In this document: one piece after another, positions 38,756 through 50,137 of the stretch
How positions within the stretch are numbered: the first letter of the stretch is position 1
Layout: each line of letters starts with the position of its first letter
DNA from: Ignelater luminosus
Taxonomy: Eukaryota; Arthropoda; Insecta; Coleoptera; Elateridae
Reading direction: 5' to 3'
Assembly (NCBI GenBank): GCA_011009095.1
Contig: VTPC01090547.1
Coordinates: 1-64,000, forward strand
Length of the DNA: 64,000 nt
The notes under the pieces: generated by a model
Told to the model about the DNA's origin: nothing
The model's database searches: none
Seen by the model: the letters and a program-made list of their open reading frames with translations, nothing else
Translations under genes and position numbers: made by a program

Positions 38756-39520
38756 TAGAAAAAAATTTACTTTTTTTAAAATTTTTAGCGATACGGCTTC
38801 AATAACCTTCTCGGGGAAGTTATTTACTAAATACACAATTTGAAAGGAAATGTTACCTAACACAATTTCTAAAGTGTTCCTTTTTAAGTTTCAGATAGTG
38901 TCCACGTAACCTTGTATCTCCTTTGAACGTGAAATGCGACTTAAATTTATACTGAACGAGTTTTCAAAAACTTGAGAAGAAGAAATTAAGTTATTCATTC
39001 AATGATCTTGTATAAGCAAGAAATTTCTTTGACCGTCCGTCTTCTTTTTTAAGGATACTCCCTGTATTACAAATATTAATTGGATATTTTTTGCAAAGTG
39101 TTGATGAAATATTGCAGATATGGAGATCATTACGGAATTCTTTTAGACAGTCGTCTGTTGAGCACATCCAAATTCCTTTAATTTTTGTGACAATATAAGG
39201 TTGGCCGATTGGATCCTAAAAACTATAGACTAATTAAGAAACACCACTAAGATTAAAAAAATCTCTGATTTTGTAAAATTCTTTCCGGAAGCCATTGTGG
39301 TCCGATTTTGGGCAAGTGCTTCTGAGAAGTCGAGATATATCAATAGGAATCTTATCATTTAGATATTAAGACACTCGATAGATATTTTGATTTATGTCAC
39401 CTTAACAACGAGTGTAAGGCTAATTGGTCTATAGTTTTCAAGATTCAATCTACCACTACAACAAAAATGACAAAATTTGAATTTAGACAAATTCAACACA
39501 AAATTTTTTTGAGCGTCACT
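38756..39520 (-). pseudogene. CR1/jockey-like LINE fragment: scraps of palm and C-terminus
   Basis: Reading down the minus strand, LENYRPISLT (about 39425-39455) is the conserved N-Y-R-P-I-S-L box at the start of the reverse-transcriptase palm. HNGFRKEF (about 39285-39305) looks like a remnant of the Q-H-G-F-R box. After an interval without motifs, LRGHYLKLKKEHFRNCVR then H-F-L-S-N (about 38835-38930) matches the C-terminal R-G-H-x-L-K-L ... R-x-x-F-F-S-x-R-V-x-x-x-W-N-S-L-P signature of CR1/jockey-like LINEs. The catalytic Y-A-D-D box is missing, so most of the palm has been deleted. Stops and frameshifts are numerous. Confidence 0.65.
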
Positions 39521-41091
39521 ATATCATGGACACTTTATAAAGATGTCTGGCTAATTTTTGTAACACTGAAGTATCGTTAGAAAGAAAAGCAGGTGACCAA
39601 AAAACTATTTATATCCATATCAACTGACAATCGTGCAAGAATTGATACCGCATGATATTCTTGAGACTGTCCTGTCATTGATTTTTAACTGCTTTTAATA
39701 GCTACCAAGAAACTTTTAGAAAAAGTTTTCTAATGATGTATGAAACTTGATTTTATAAGTAGAGTTATGTAAATTTGCAGAATTTTAGAATATTGGGCGA
39801 CCATCAGTGCAGTTTTGATGTTTAGAGTCTACTGTTAAAAGTGTGTACCCGTTATGAAACACCCTGCGTACATATCATTACAAAAGGCATAAATAGATAT
39901 ATTGTTATGATAACCAGCTAACTTAATCCAAGAGTTTCTTCATCCAACCACTTAATTTGATCTAAGGGTTTAATCAGAAATTATGATATTCAGTCTTAAG
40001 TCAACATTGTAGCAATGACCAATCTGCTCATTTATTACAGGTACTTTGTGTTTGTAAAATTTATTGTTGCAAAGATGTAAGAATGTAATGTGGTTGCTTG
40101 GAATCAAACGATGATTGTGTTCTGTTGGGTGTTTGGCATAATTGGATCTGTCTGGTAGTCGATATCAAACTTTAAGATTTTTAAATACTTACCCAATAGA
40201 TACAATATTGCAGAATTATCAAGTATAAAGGACAGCCCAAACTTAATTTATTCCTGCCGCAACTGTAAAAGATTTTTTTGATTTGCAAATCACAAGATAT
40301 TTTACACTTCTTTGTAGATGTTGCTCATAGTTTTCTGATCATTTGTCATTCGGAAGTTTTCAAGAGAACAGATCAAAGTTTGACTGTTTTTCGGGGTTGT
40401 TGCACCTTGATGCTAGTTATCAAATTTTCAAAAAAGTTGCAACAGCCCAATTTTGACTAGCATTGGAATTAGATCTCAAAACATCCAGTTTTACTGTTCT
40501 GTACAATTTGTATCCATATTTTGCTTTTTAAATACAAATCTATAATATATAGGAAGCGTTCACGATCCTATCTACCAATAAGACTCACGAACATAAAATT
40601 GTACGATGGTTGCATGTGATGACTTATATTTGATAAATACCATGGACAATCTACAAGCTCAGAAGATTGATTTTGATACATTAAGTTCTTCTATTACATT
40701 TCTGAGTGGAATAACCAAGTCACCACGGCTTTTTCTTGTTGTTTTAATAACTTTTTCTTAAAATTCAAAATCAAGAAATATTTACTGTATATTTTCTTTG
40801 AGTTGGGCACCGACTACAGAACCATATGACCTGTATTTATTCCGAACACTAAATCAATATTGAAAGAGTGGATTTAATTATAAGTATCTATGATTTTATA
40901 AGAAAATAAAGACAGAAAATAAATAAATATCAAACCTGGACAGTTTCAATTTATATTTTAATCAACATAAAGAAGTTTCTAAATGGAATGAGAATATGCC
41001 TGTAAGCAGAGATATTGATTCTCTCAAATAACTAAAGTTACTTCTAGATAGAACAAAAAGAAAGACGATAGGAAACTTTACGAGCTGATCT
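39521..41091. other. AT-rich DNA, no gene recognised
   Basis: A reverse-oriented MITE-like end (CACCCTGCGTAC, about 39861) has no partner. The frame at 40278-40460 shows no domain. The upstream part of the minus-strand LINE could extend here, but I see no motif. Confidence 0.4.
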
Positions 41092-41310
41092 CATAAGATG
41101 GTAAGTTAGAAATGAGGATGTTGCGATGGACTATGGGAAATACGAGAAAGAAGAGGGTAAAGAACGAGTGATTTAAAGAGCAGATGGAAGTGGTTAAGGC
41201 TTCCAAGAAAGTTTAAAAACAAAGACTACAGTGGTATGGGCACGTGATGAGAAGGAAAAAGGGGCATGTCATGATAGAAATAAAGGACCTGCAAATAAGA
41301 GGAAAGTAGG
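41092..41310 (+). pseudogene. RTE-like LINE 3' end, first copy
   Basis: This segment is a close relative of 42180-42405. It carries the same MRMLRWTMG-type start, then ASKK, then LQWYGHVMRR, the conserved R-L-x-W-Y/F-G-H-V-x-R-R signature found after the thumb of RTE-like reverse transcriptases. Compared with the second copy it has a small deletion near its start (the V-Q-E-E-K block is shortened) and scattered substitutions. It ends after the D-L-Q segment. No reverse-transcriptase core precedes it. Confidence 0.8.
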
Positions 41311-41889
41311 AAACTGCTTGACATTGTTATTGATGTGCGTGTTCTAGGTGCCAGTACAGAGTATCATATTAGAAATAAAAAAATATCGTTTGATAATCTG
41401 GGGAAAATTAAGCAACAATGATAGTAATACGGTTTTTGTACAAAAGAGATCATTTTTTATATAGTCCAGAAATTCTTTATTCTTCTTATTTCATGGGCAG
41501 CTTGCATTTCCACCCATTTTCCTCCAGCATCTTTTATGGATCCTCTACCACCACTTCGACTAACATTGTATATACAATTTTGAATATTTCTACACAATAA
41601 CTATGAAGCAGCAAGTCTCATTATTTTTATATTTTACTTTGAAATTAGTTTCGTTGACATATTTTTCAAAAATTCCTTTCTTGGTTATTGCAGCGAATTT
41701 GTGTCACCAGTGATGCGTTGTCCATAGCGGTTGCAGATTGCCATGTTGTAAACATTTTTGGAAGAGAAACTCAACTAACTGCTAGTGGCTGAGAAGAACA
41801 CCGGACATTTAAGGAAAAAAAAACTTCTTTGGTTCACTAAGCTAAAAGAATAGTTCTGTTAAAAAATATCGGGGATGGCTGCAGCCCGG
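41311..41889. other. Spacer between the two RTE-like copies
   Basis: I see no coding signal. The frame at 41418-41600 is rich in Tyr/Ser/Phe and shows no domain. The spacer may be host DNA or LINE 3' UTR. Confidence 0.4.
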
Positions 41890-42560
41890 TCCCAAAATAA
41901 GTAGGAAGAAGACTGAGTACCTGTGGTTTGATACAGAAGGAAAAAAAGAGGTGAAGTTACAGGGAGAAAGCTTGACAAGGACACGTGGTTTCAAGTACCT
42001 CGGGTCATACGTCACAGAAAGCGGAGATCTTGAAAGGGAGATAAATTACAGAATTCAAGCAGGTTGGATAAATTGGAATAAGACTATCGGGGTGCTCTGC
42101 GATAAACGGATCAGAAATAGGACAAAGAAAAGGATTTTTAAATCAGTTGATTAATTAATGGCAGCGAGACATGGCCCGTGAAGATGGTTCAAGAAGAAAA
42201 GTTCGAGATGAGGATGTTGCGATGGACTATGGGAAAGACGAAGAAGGGCAAATTAAAGAACAAGTGATTTAGAGAGCAGACAGTAGTGATTAAGGCTTCC
42301 AAGAAAGTCCAAGAACGAAGACTACAGTGGTATGGGCACGTGATGAGAAGGGAAAAGCGGCGTGTCTTGAGAGAAATAAATGACCTGCAGGTAAACGGCA
42401 AGCTACTCAGGAGAAGACCCAGAAGTAGACGAAAAGATTAAAGAGGGAGAAGAAGTTAACATCTGAGGACACGAGAGACAGGATGGAATGAAGAAGGAGG
42501 AAGGAGAAACAGCGACACCTAACCGATAGGGATAAGCTGAAGAGAAAGAGAGAAAGTGCT
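41890..42560 (+). pseudogene. RTE-like LINE: reverse-transcriptase C-terminal region, second copy
   Basis: In order on the plus strand are: KTEYLWFDTEG (about 41910-41940); VKLQGESL...GFKYLGSYVTESGDLE (41951-42030), the highly conserved F-K-Y-L-G-S box; and EINYRIQAGWINWNKTIGVL (42031-42090). A frameshift follows with a partly lost Y-G-x-E-T-W box near 42160-42180. Next come EMRMLRWTMG (about 42205), KASKKVQERRLQWYGHVMRR (42288-42350) and a tail with T-R-D-R-M-E then RNSDT (about 42465-42520), the usual R-W-R-x-x-I-R-N-S-D-P end of these elements. The coding region stops by about 42560 in a GAGA-rich segment. Endonuclease and catalytic core are absent, as expected for a 5'-truncated LINE insertion. 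Confidence 0.88.
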
Positions 42561-45500
42561 ACTTCATGAGATTTTAAGATGTTGGTATTGATTTTGAATG
42601 TTTTGCTTAAAACTCGAACATAAGCAGTCTCTATTTAATTGGGAAACGGTACATCTTACGAGAAAAGTACAGGAGCAACTTTCTTTGCTAAATTTAGCAG
42701 AATTATTCATTTTTTCAGTAGCGCAAAATGTTTTCTTTTTTTTGCGTAAATCATTGCATGTGAAGGCAATAGTCAACACATTATTTTATCCCAATAGCAC
42801 TTGTCGTTTCCAAAATATCAGAAAACCAAGAAATCTTAATAAAATTTGGCAACCTGTATATCTGAAACGGTGAGAAACTACTGCTGTTGTAAAAGTATCT
42901 CTGTTTACTATAGATACATCCAGTAATATATTAAATTTATGCCATATTTCAAAGTGTTAGCTGATAATTATTCAGAGTGTCAGTGTCTTAATGATGAAGC
43001 TGATATTTGCAAACAAAGACGTAGTACAAAAATAATTAAAAAAGCAGAAAGAAGCATTTTGGTATTCTATGCGGATTTGAGAGCTTCTTCTCCTTAACGT
43101 ATTTTTTTCAGTTTAAAGCTATGCTTTTCGACGCGACGTGTGGAACGTGATTCCCAGAGCAGAAAGCAAATCGTACGTTTCGAAAAACAAAAAAAATGGT
43201 AAAAGTTCAATCTCTATTTACATATATCAGGAGGACACAGAATTGGTTGTAATTGGGGAACCTCGAGCGAAACGCTGCACGTGCAAATGCAAACTAGTAT
43301 ATGCTCTCAGAATTTGAAAGATTTCTCATGAAATAATCTTATCTTAAAATAAGCTGGAAGTTTTGTTGCAGTCTTAAGGCCCAAGGCTAATACTGGCTTT
43401 ATTTGCAATGACAATCTTTGACTTTATTTATATTTACATGCAGAAGTATTTCATTTTTAAAACAATGCCCACGATCTTATTATCTTCTTTTATACAGGAT
43501 GTTTCAGTTTTAATCTTGATAATGCCAAAACTGTTATGAACTACGATTCAAAAATGATGATGATTTAAAGATAAAGATAAAAACTCAAAAAATTGCCATT
43601 CTTAGTTTTCGCTTTTAAATTTTTCTCGAAGAGCTGTCATGAACTTAATATACTATCGAATCTCTACCAATCATCCGAAGATATAAAATGCACTGCAGCA
43701 GCAGCGTAAAGGTTTGTAAAGATCTATCTGCCTTACGAGGCATAATTTTCGTCGCAGGAAATTTCAGCGAGAAATCAATAAAAGATAAAGAGCTTCTAAA
43801 ATTGTCACCCACTAATAAGATTAATTAAATTTTGATTTGAATAACGCGAATAACAATAGAGACAACAATAGAATTTCAGGTTCATAATAATATCCTAAAT
43901 TTTTCTAACAAAAAAAAGGGGAAGAGACAATGCCAAGCACGTTTCTTTATGATTTTAGGTAATCAATCAGGGTAGCTTTGAATACAATAGGAAACAGTGT
44001 CCGAACACTCATTTTAAGTTGAAAACAATAATTGAGCAACCATTTTCAAAAGGTTTTATTCGTGATTAAAAAAAAGAGAAAAAATTGTGTAAAAAACAAT
44101 TCTGTAAAACATGTTGCTACTAATGTAAAGCAAAAGGTAGAAGCAATGAAATGAGGAAATAACAAGTATCCCCAGAGACGATTTTTTGTGAAATCTTGCG
44201 AAAAAACATGATGTTCGTTTTATTGTGTGCGAATGAGATTGACATGGTTCTCCGCTTATCCGGAAAAAAGCATGCAACTAAGAATGACCCTGTTTTAGTA
44301 TGACATAATGTCTAAAGGTCTGTTATTTTTTATCTAACTCTAAATAAATCTAAAATATCAAAATTTACAATAAGTTGGTCCATTATTAGTTTTGTGGAAT
44401 TTGTAGAGTTCAAAATCTTGAAAAACAAAAATTTCCTATTGAATAACTTTATAAACAATAATCCAAAAGAACAGGATGACGAAGTATAAGAGAAAAATAC
44501 CTTTCTCGTGATGAATTGTAATATGGAAATGATGTCATATATTAGAAATTAAACCAAGCATGCTAGATTTAAAATTATTTTTTTAAAGAAAATTGCCGAA
44601 TAAGATTTTCCTTTTGGGATCGTTCACGCATGTAACTAACGAGAAGAGCTGAATGTGACATTGTGCCCTTTAGTTAAATGCTTAACTAGGATTACTGAAC
44701 ATGCTGAAATAACTTACGTGCGTTACATTCCAGGAAATGCTGAAATGCTGATCTTTAATTGCTAATTAGCACGTAAAGTGCAAAGTGCAGAACGATAAAT
44801 ATATTTTGAGTCATTATTGTAAATTGTATTGTCTGTGTTCTTGTTTACTTCCAATTGAATGAATTTAAGATTCTGCGGGAGCTGCAATTATTAATAGGCA
44901 ACTTTAGCAAACAAGGGTTAACTTATGATTTGGCAACTCAATATCTAGAAATATCTTAGGAAAACGTAAGCATGCGTAAACATCTTTTTTGGATGTTCTG
45001 TATCTATTAGTAGAATTTTTTCACGCTTTTCTGAAATGTTTCTAGATATAGAGTTACAGAGTTTAGTCCATAATAAATTTTCACACTGTGTTAAAATTCT
45101 AAATTTTTCTATTCTTTTAGCTGACTTATTGGTTTATTCCTCATAATATCTAGACATTCTTCAACACTTCATGACTTGCTCAAATTTTTGTTTGGCTTTC
45201 TAGTAGAACATTCCAATAATCGATGCCTTTTTGGGTTTTCTTTTGTTCATCTTGTGATAAGACGTATAATAAATTTAAACTTTGTGATTTGCATAATTTA
45301 GTCATTTTTCATAACCTGAGAATCGAGGACTGCCAAATGTATGTTACGTATATGTGAAGTACTACATGAAGAGTTATTAGAATATTCGCCAGATTTTAGA
45401 TTTCAACTTGTTGCATTACCAAATAAAGGTTCTAACAATTACAATTCTTCTATGGGCATGATCGCTTTCATACCTTTTGAGGTACAAGTTATAATTCTGA

Positions 45501-48500
45501 GATAACTCAAATAATTTGAGTAAAGAACAGAATGTTTAGGGTAGGTTAGTGTAAACTATAAACTTCCTCTTCTATATATGCTGCTTCAAAGAAATCACAA
45601 TGTTCAAAGAATTTAAATTTTAATTTAAAAATTTAATTTTATGCCCATCTTTCTATAGAGAAAAAGAAATGAAAACTGAAACTTGAATCTGTTTGTTTTT
45701 TGAAAAAGTATTCTACCTAAAATTAAGAGATAAAACGGGTTTTAAGGCTTAGGTCATAATAATACATTTACCCCAAACAGACTAAAAGCTATTGACAGAC
45801 AGTAGCAGTAGCATTCAAGGAAGGCTAACGTCTAGTAAATATATTTTGATAGGCCTTTTTACTAAACTCTCACCATTCTTTCAACTATCTCTACGGCTAC
45901 CAATTATGTCTTCTTCTGTTCTCTGCCTCAACCTACCTGACTCCCATACTAACATACCGGACATTAGTCAAAACTTGACAAAATTAGAAAGGCATTTTAG
46001 AAGATATGGATAAAATTATAAGAAGTTGCGCAAGAAAAGTTCTTTAGCTATCTTTGAAAAACATGTCTTGGTATGGCTTACCAAAGTCTGCTCTTCTAGT
46101 AGTATGTTCAATTTCAGAAGAGAAACAGTATCTGACATCCATAATCTTGGAAAGAGGAGAACAAAAAAGATTCCCCAAATTATTTTCAAAATAACCATAA
46201 ATGTTTGCAACTGCCTATATAGGGATCATTCATGTTTGAAATAGCAAACCTTCCCAAAAAATTAAACTGATGTTAGTTACAAAAATGGAGAGCTCAAAAA
46301 TGTTTGTGTTTCTTGTAAGAGACGCTTGGTTTCTTTTTGTAATGTCGTTCAATACGAAACTATTCCATTTTGATTTAATTTAACTAACTTGAAATTTAAT
46401 TTTTGAGATTTCAGATTAAAGATGAATATTCTTTTTTCCGATTTAAATACCCTCAATCAAAGAACTACATTTTATTTACTGGCTAAAACAACAATTATTG
46501 TTTCTCAAAACAATATTACCTTTTCTACGCATCAGTGCGCTATACGAAAGTTGAATTAGATTAAAATTACACTCTTCAGTTATCACGCTTAATTCAAAGT
46601 AAATTTTTAGGTCTAAATAAATATTACGCTATTTAAATAATGAAAAGATCTGATATCTGATATTTTCGCGCCTAAAGAATATTTTATTTTATAAAGTGAT
46701 TCTTATCATTTACCACTGATACTGATACAGCCATCTCTTTTTGTATATCTTTTAAGAAATATTATCAAAATCATAATCTTTGGTATTATTAATGAAAGAG
46801 AAGTAAGAAAATGAGATTTTTAAGTACTTCAGTGACCAGCAAATCTAGCTGTGTTGAACGGATTATAAAATAATACAATTAGCTATAATTCTTGGGTTCA
46901 TTCCATAAGTCATAAAACTTGGGTATATAAACCGAGTTTAAATAGGGAGAAAAATGTTAGATAAAAAAGATTTTTAAGGTCTTTTAAAATTCTATAATAT
47001 CAGCACTCCCTGTCAAGATATTTATCTGAGCTATATAATATTAGGAAAACTCAAATGCCGTTGAAATATGGGTCTTGATGCGCTTGCGTAAGCTTCTAGA
47101 AAGAGCTTTTATCGCCCATAAAACTTACACACGAATTCAAACGCTAGACAATAGCTTTTTCACTATACAGATACCAGGATACACAAATTATACTTCAACT
47201 TTAATGCAAAATTCATCAATAAATTTAATAACATTAATACATTAAATTAATCTTTGTGTGTAAAATCGAATTTTCAATAACCACAGTAATTAAAATGTTA
47301 AATTAATTTTGAAGTTCGTTTTTTTCAGTTAAAATTATATAAAATCTTTATTTTTAGTTTTTTGTTGTGCATTTAATAACGTAGTTATAACTTTAAATAT
47401 TCAGTAGCGTAACAATCTCATGTAAGCGCATTTAATCACTAATTACACGGTTTGCTGCATTCTCTAAGTTGTAATTATCGAGATGTTCAAACGTTTATAT
47501 CAAACGCGTATAACACTGCATTGTGAAATAACTTATCAATTTCATCCTCAACTAATTTGTATCACATGCATCAATTAACGCAATCTCAGCAAGCTACTCT
47601 AACTCTAAACGGATGTGAAAAATATTCGAACCATGGCAACTACTCTTCAAGCACACTTCACAATAATACGCATACCTTGCACAGACAACTGCACTGATTA
47701 TAAGCACAGTTACGACGTGAATTATGCTATTTCTGACTAGATCAACAGCTTACATTTGATGCATACTCTATTTGCCATCATCTGAATTAGTTGTTCAAAA
47801 AAAAATATATAAAAGATTCAATGTGATTTAGCGAAAGTATCACTGTTTTTGTAAACATAAGTAACTACCTATTGCAAGTCAGTCTGTTGGGAAAATGGAT
47901 TTATATTGTTTTTGAAGCAATGCACCGTGACAACTAAGTCTTTATTTAATATTCCTAGGAAATAGGTACAATTTTGGCTTACTTTCATAAAGTGTTTCAT
48001 AATACTGAACTCCAAATTCTATTATTTTGAGCGGTGAGGGTTTGATGGCTCCTCTCAGGGGTAGTCTTATCTTACCTGCTCTGAGGTCCAATTAAAACGT
48101 CATATCCATCCCAAGGCTAAGAAGAAGAGGGCAAGAAAATGATTTCCTCCTAGTGCCCAGAAAGCTTCCAACAGTCTTAGGGAATCCTATAACCAGATCG
48201 TGTAAAATACAGGCTCAACGATCAGAAGGTCATTATGGTAAAATGAACGCATTAAACCTGCCTGTCTGTTCTCAAAAAATCGATTCCAGAATTCTTAACA
48301 GAGTTTAGTAAAAAAAAGACTGTTAGCTCCGAGAAAGGCACAAGGCTCATCCTTGCTGTATCTTGAAAACCTGCATTGATTAAGACTTTTTCATTTTTTT
48401 CTGCTGCACAATCTTAAACATCTTAGCTATTTTTAGAACATCTGTACAGACTGCAGCGTACAAATTAAATGAATATTTATCGGATGCGAAAGCTTATTGC

Positions 48501-48780
48501 AAACATAGCATTTTCGTCAAAATTGTACTGACATTACTGCTACTTGCAATTTATGTGTTATATGAGATTGCAGCTTGCAATGTTTTTGTGATATTAAGTT
48601 ATTTTTTCAATTCAGGTAAATGAGCTTATATTTACTCGTTTGATGTTAATTGCATGGCACAACTTACTACTTTAATACATTCACTGTAGGGATCTACCAC
48701 TGCGCACATTTTGTGTTAACTAACGACAACTATATTTATCTTGATGAATAGAACTGTGTCTCACATTATATTGTCATCAT
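42561..48780. other. AT-rich intergenic or intronic DNA
   Basis: No gene was recognised. TATACAGGATGTTTCAG at about 43494 looks like a single MITE end. A GC-richer patch at 48025-48260 may be a LINE or other repeat fragment, but I see no protein motif in it. Frames at 42564-42873, 44056-44277 and 45792-46244 are chance or unrecognised. Confidence 0.45.
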
Positions 48781-48817
48781 ATACAGTGTGAGTAAAAAGT
48801 AAGGAACATTGATACTA
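48781..48817. repeat. Left terminal inverted repeat of the Tc1/mariner element
   Basis: 37 bases starting ATACAGTGTGAG and containing AAGTAAGGAACATTGA. It pairs with 50101-50137 in inverted orientation. Confidence 0.93.
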
Positions 48818-49041
48818 TTGGTTGTACAAAAAAGGTTGTAAATGGGAGTTTGATGTTTGAATTTTTGCCACAATTGTTTTTCAATTTTTTGACGATATAG
48901 TTTCAGGCTTTTCAAGAAGTATCACATTTAACGTTCAAGTGTGCTGTTCGTGGCAGCTTTGAACGCCCATAATGTTATCTTAAAGGATAGCAAATTAGTT
49001 TATTCAAACACTGAAAAACCAATGTTTAACTTTAATTTATT

Positions 49042-49745
49042 ATAAAAGATGTTCAAACTGTTCACCATAGCAATGAGCAATTCTGTTAGAAAAACCGTGT
49101 ACTGCATTCTGAAGCACTTCAGCTGATATTACCTGTAGTGTTTCCCAAATACTAATTTTCAGTTCTTTCAAATTCTGGGGTTTGTTCATGTAAACGACAC
49201 TTTTAAGATAGCCATTCAAGAAAAAAATCTAACTGCTGGCCACTCGATCCCTCCTCTTCTACCTATCTAAGTATTGTCAAGCTAGAATACAGCAAGCTCA
49301 AACCTCATGAAATCTAAATATTGAGCTGCATTCAGTGTACCCTCAAAAAAACAAGACAAACTTCCAACAATTCCTACCCAAACGTTGATCTTTTCTGGAT
49401 ACTACATATGTAATTCCTCCACCCAATAACGTCAAAGTGTCGATTTACAGCTTCGTTCAGTGAAAATGTAGTTTAGTCAAAGAAAACAATATGATTTACA
49501 AAACGCGATATCCATAATCTCTTCACAGAATTGTTGAAATTATTTTTGGATAGTTCTTGAACTGAGTTTACCTTATAAGAATGAAACTTGTCTTTGTGCA
49601 AAATACTTAGTACAATTTCTTGGCTAACATTATCATTCTGTGCTAATTGTCTAGCCGAGGAAAGACTTCCTTGTGGGTTCTTCTTCTTTCACTGTATACA
49701 ATCATCATCAAAATTTCGATACTTTCTATTTCTAACTGAAATCAA
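49042..49745 (-). pseudogene. Tc1/mariner-superfamily transposase pseudogene, middle deleted
   Basis: The minus-strand reading in order is: NPQGSLSSARQLAQ (about 49640-49680), the second half of the helix-turn-helix DNA-binding region; VSQEIVLSILHKDKFHSYKV, then VQELSKNNF (about 49540-49635); and VFFD, stop, TTFSLNEAVNRH (about 49445-49490), the F-S-D-E-x-x-F-x-L-N-G-x-V-N-R-H box. Its catalytic Asp is kept and the following Glu has become a stop. A partial INVWVGIVGSL-like segment follows near 49370, then IGRRGGIEWPA (49236-49266) and KNKPQNL-type residues, and the C-terminal G-E-Q-F-E-H-L motif ends at about 49055. The W-F-Q-Q-D-G-A-P-x-H box holding the second catalytic Asp is absent: the reading passes from the L-N-A-A-Q-Y-L-D-F region straight to L-D-N-T and I-G-R-R-G. 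Confidence 0.85.
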
Positions 49746-49836
49746 TAGTAAATCGAATTTGTTTAATGGTTATGTTTTCCAATGCAAATGCGATATTTTT
49801 TAAAATTGTTCTTAAGGAATCTTGTGATATTTTTAC

Positions 49837-49957
49837 ATGACCGTAAAGAGAAAACACAATACGATTTTTCCAGACAAAATATGGCGAACAGTTTGAACAT
49901 CTTTTATTGTTTTTCTTTATAATTTTTTTTAAGCAAAATGACCGTAAAGAGAAAACA
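49837..49957 (+). repeat. 20-bp direct repeat, 101-bp period, inside the Tc1/mariner element
   Basis: ATGACCGTAAAGAGAAAACA occurs exactly at 49837-49856 and again at 49938-49957. The sequence between the copies contains the 28-bp inverted copy of the transposase 3' end (49880-49907). The flanking bases of the two copies differ. Confidence 0.85.
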
Positions 49958-50100
49958 AGATACTATACAATTCCGCCATGCAAAGTATAGGTTGCTTTTA
50001 CAAAAAATTTTTGATGACGTCAAGAAAAATTGAAGAATATCTAATTGTGACAAATATTCAGATATCAAACTCCTATTTACAACATTTTTTCGTACATCAT

Positions 50101-50137
50101 TAGTGTCAATGTTCCTTACTTTTTGTTCACACTGTAT
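50101..50137. repeat. Right terminal inverted repeat of the Tc1/mariner element
   Basis: Reverse complement of the left end with three mismatches (positions 12, 13 and 33 of the repeat). TA abuts it. Confidence 0.93.

Larger units (their letters stand above)
48781..50137 (-). mobile_element. Full-length but decayed Tc1/mariner-superfamily transposon
   Basis: Both ends are present. The left begins ATACAGTGTGAGTAAAAAGT and the right, reverse-complemented, begins ATACAGTGTGAACAAAAAGT, pairing over 37 bases with three mismatches. TA lies at each outer edge. The 1357-bp length and the single transposase remnant between the ends fit a Tc1/mariner-type element. Inside it is rearranged. The transposase has lost its middle. 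A 28-bp piece of the transposase 3' end is repeated in inverted orientation near the 5' end (49880-49907 versus 49042-49069). A 20-bp direct repeat occurs at 49837-49856 and 49938-49957. Confidence 0.92.

Noticed and set aside
45792..46244. Adjacent frames of 64-73 codons on both strands as a possible split gene
   Set aside because: No domain, no codon pattern and no splice sites joining them in frame.
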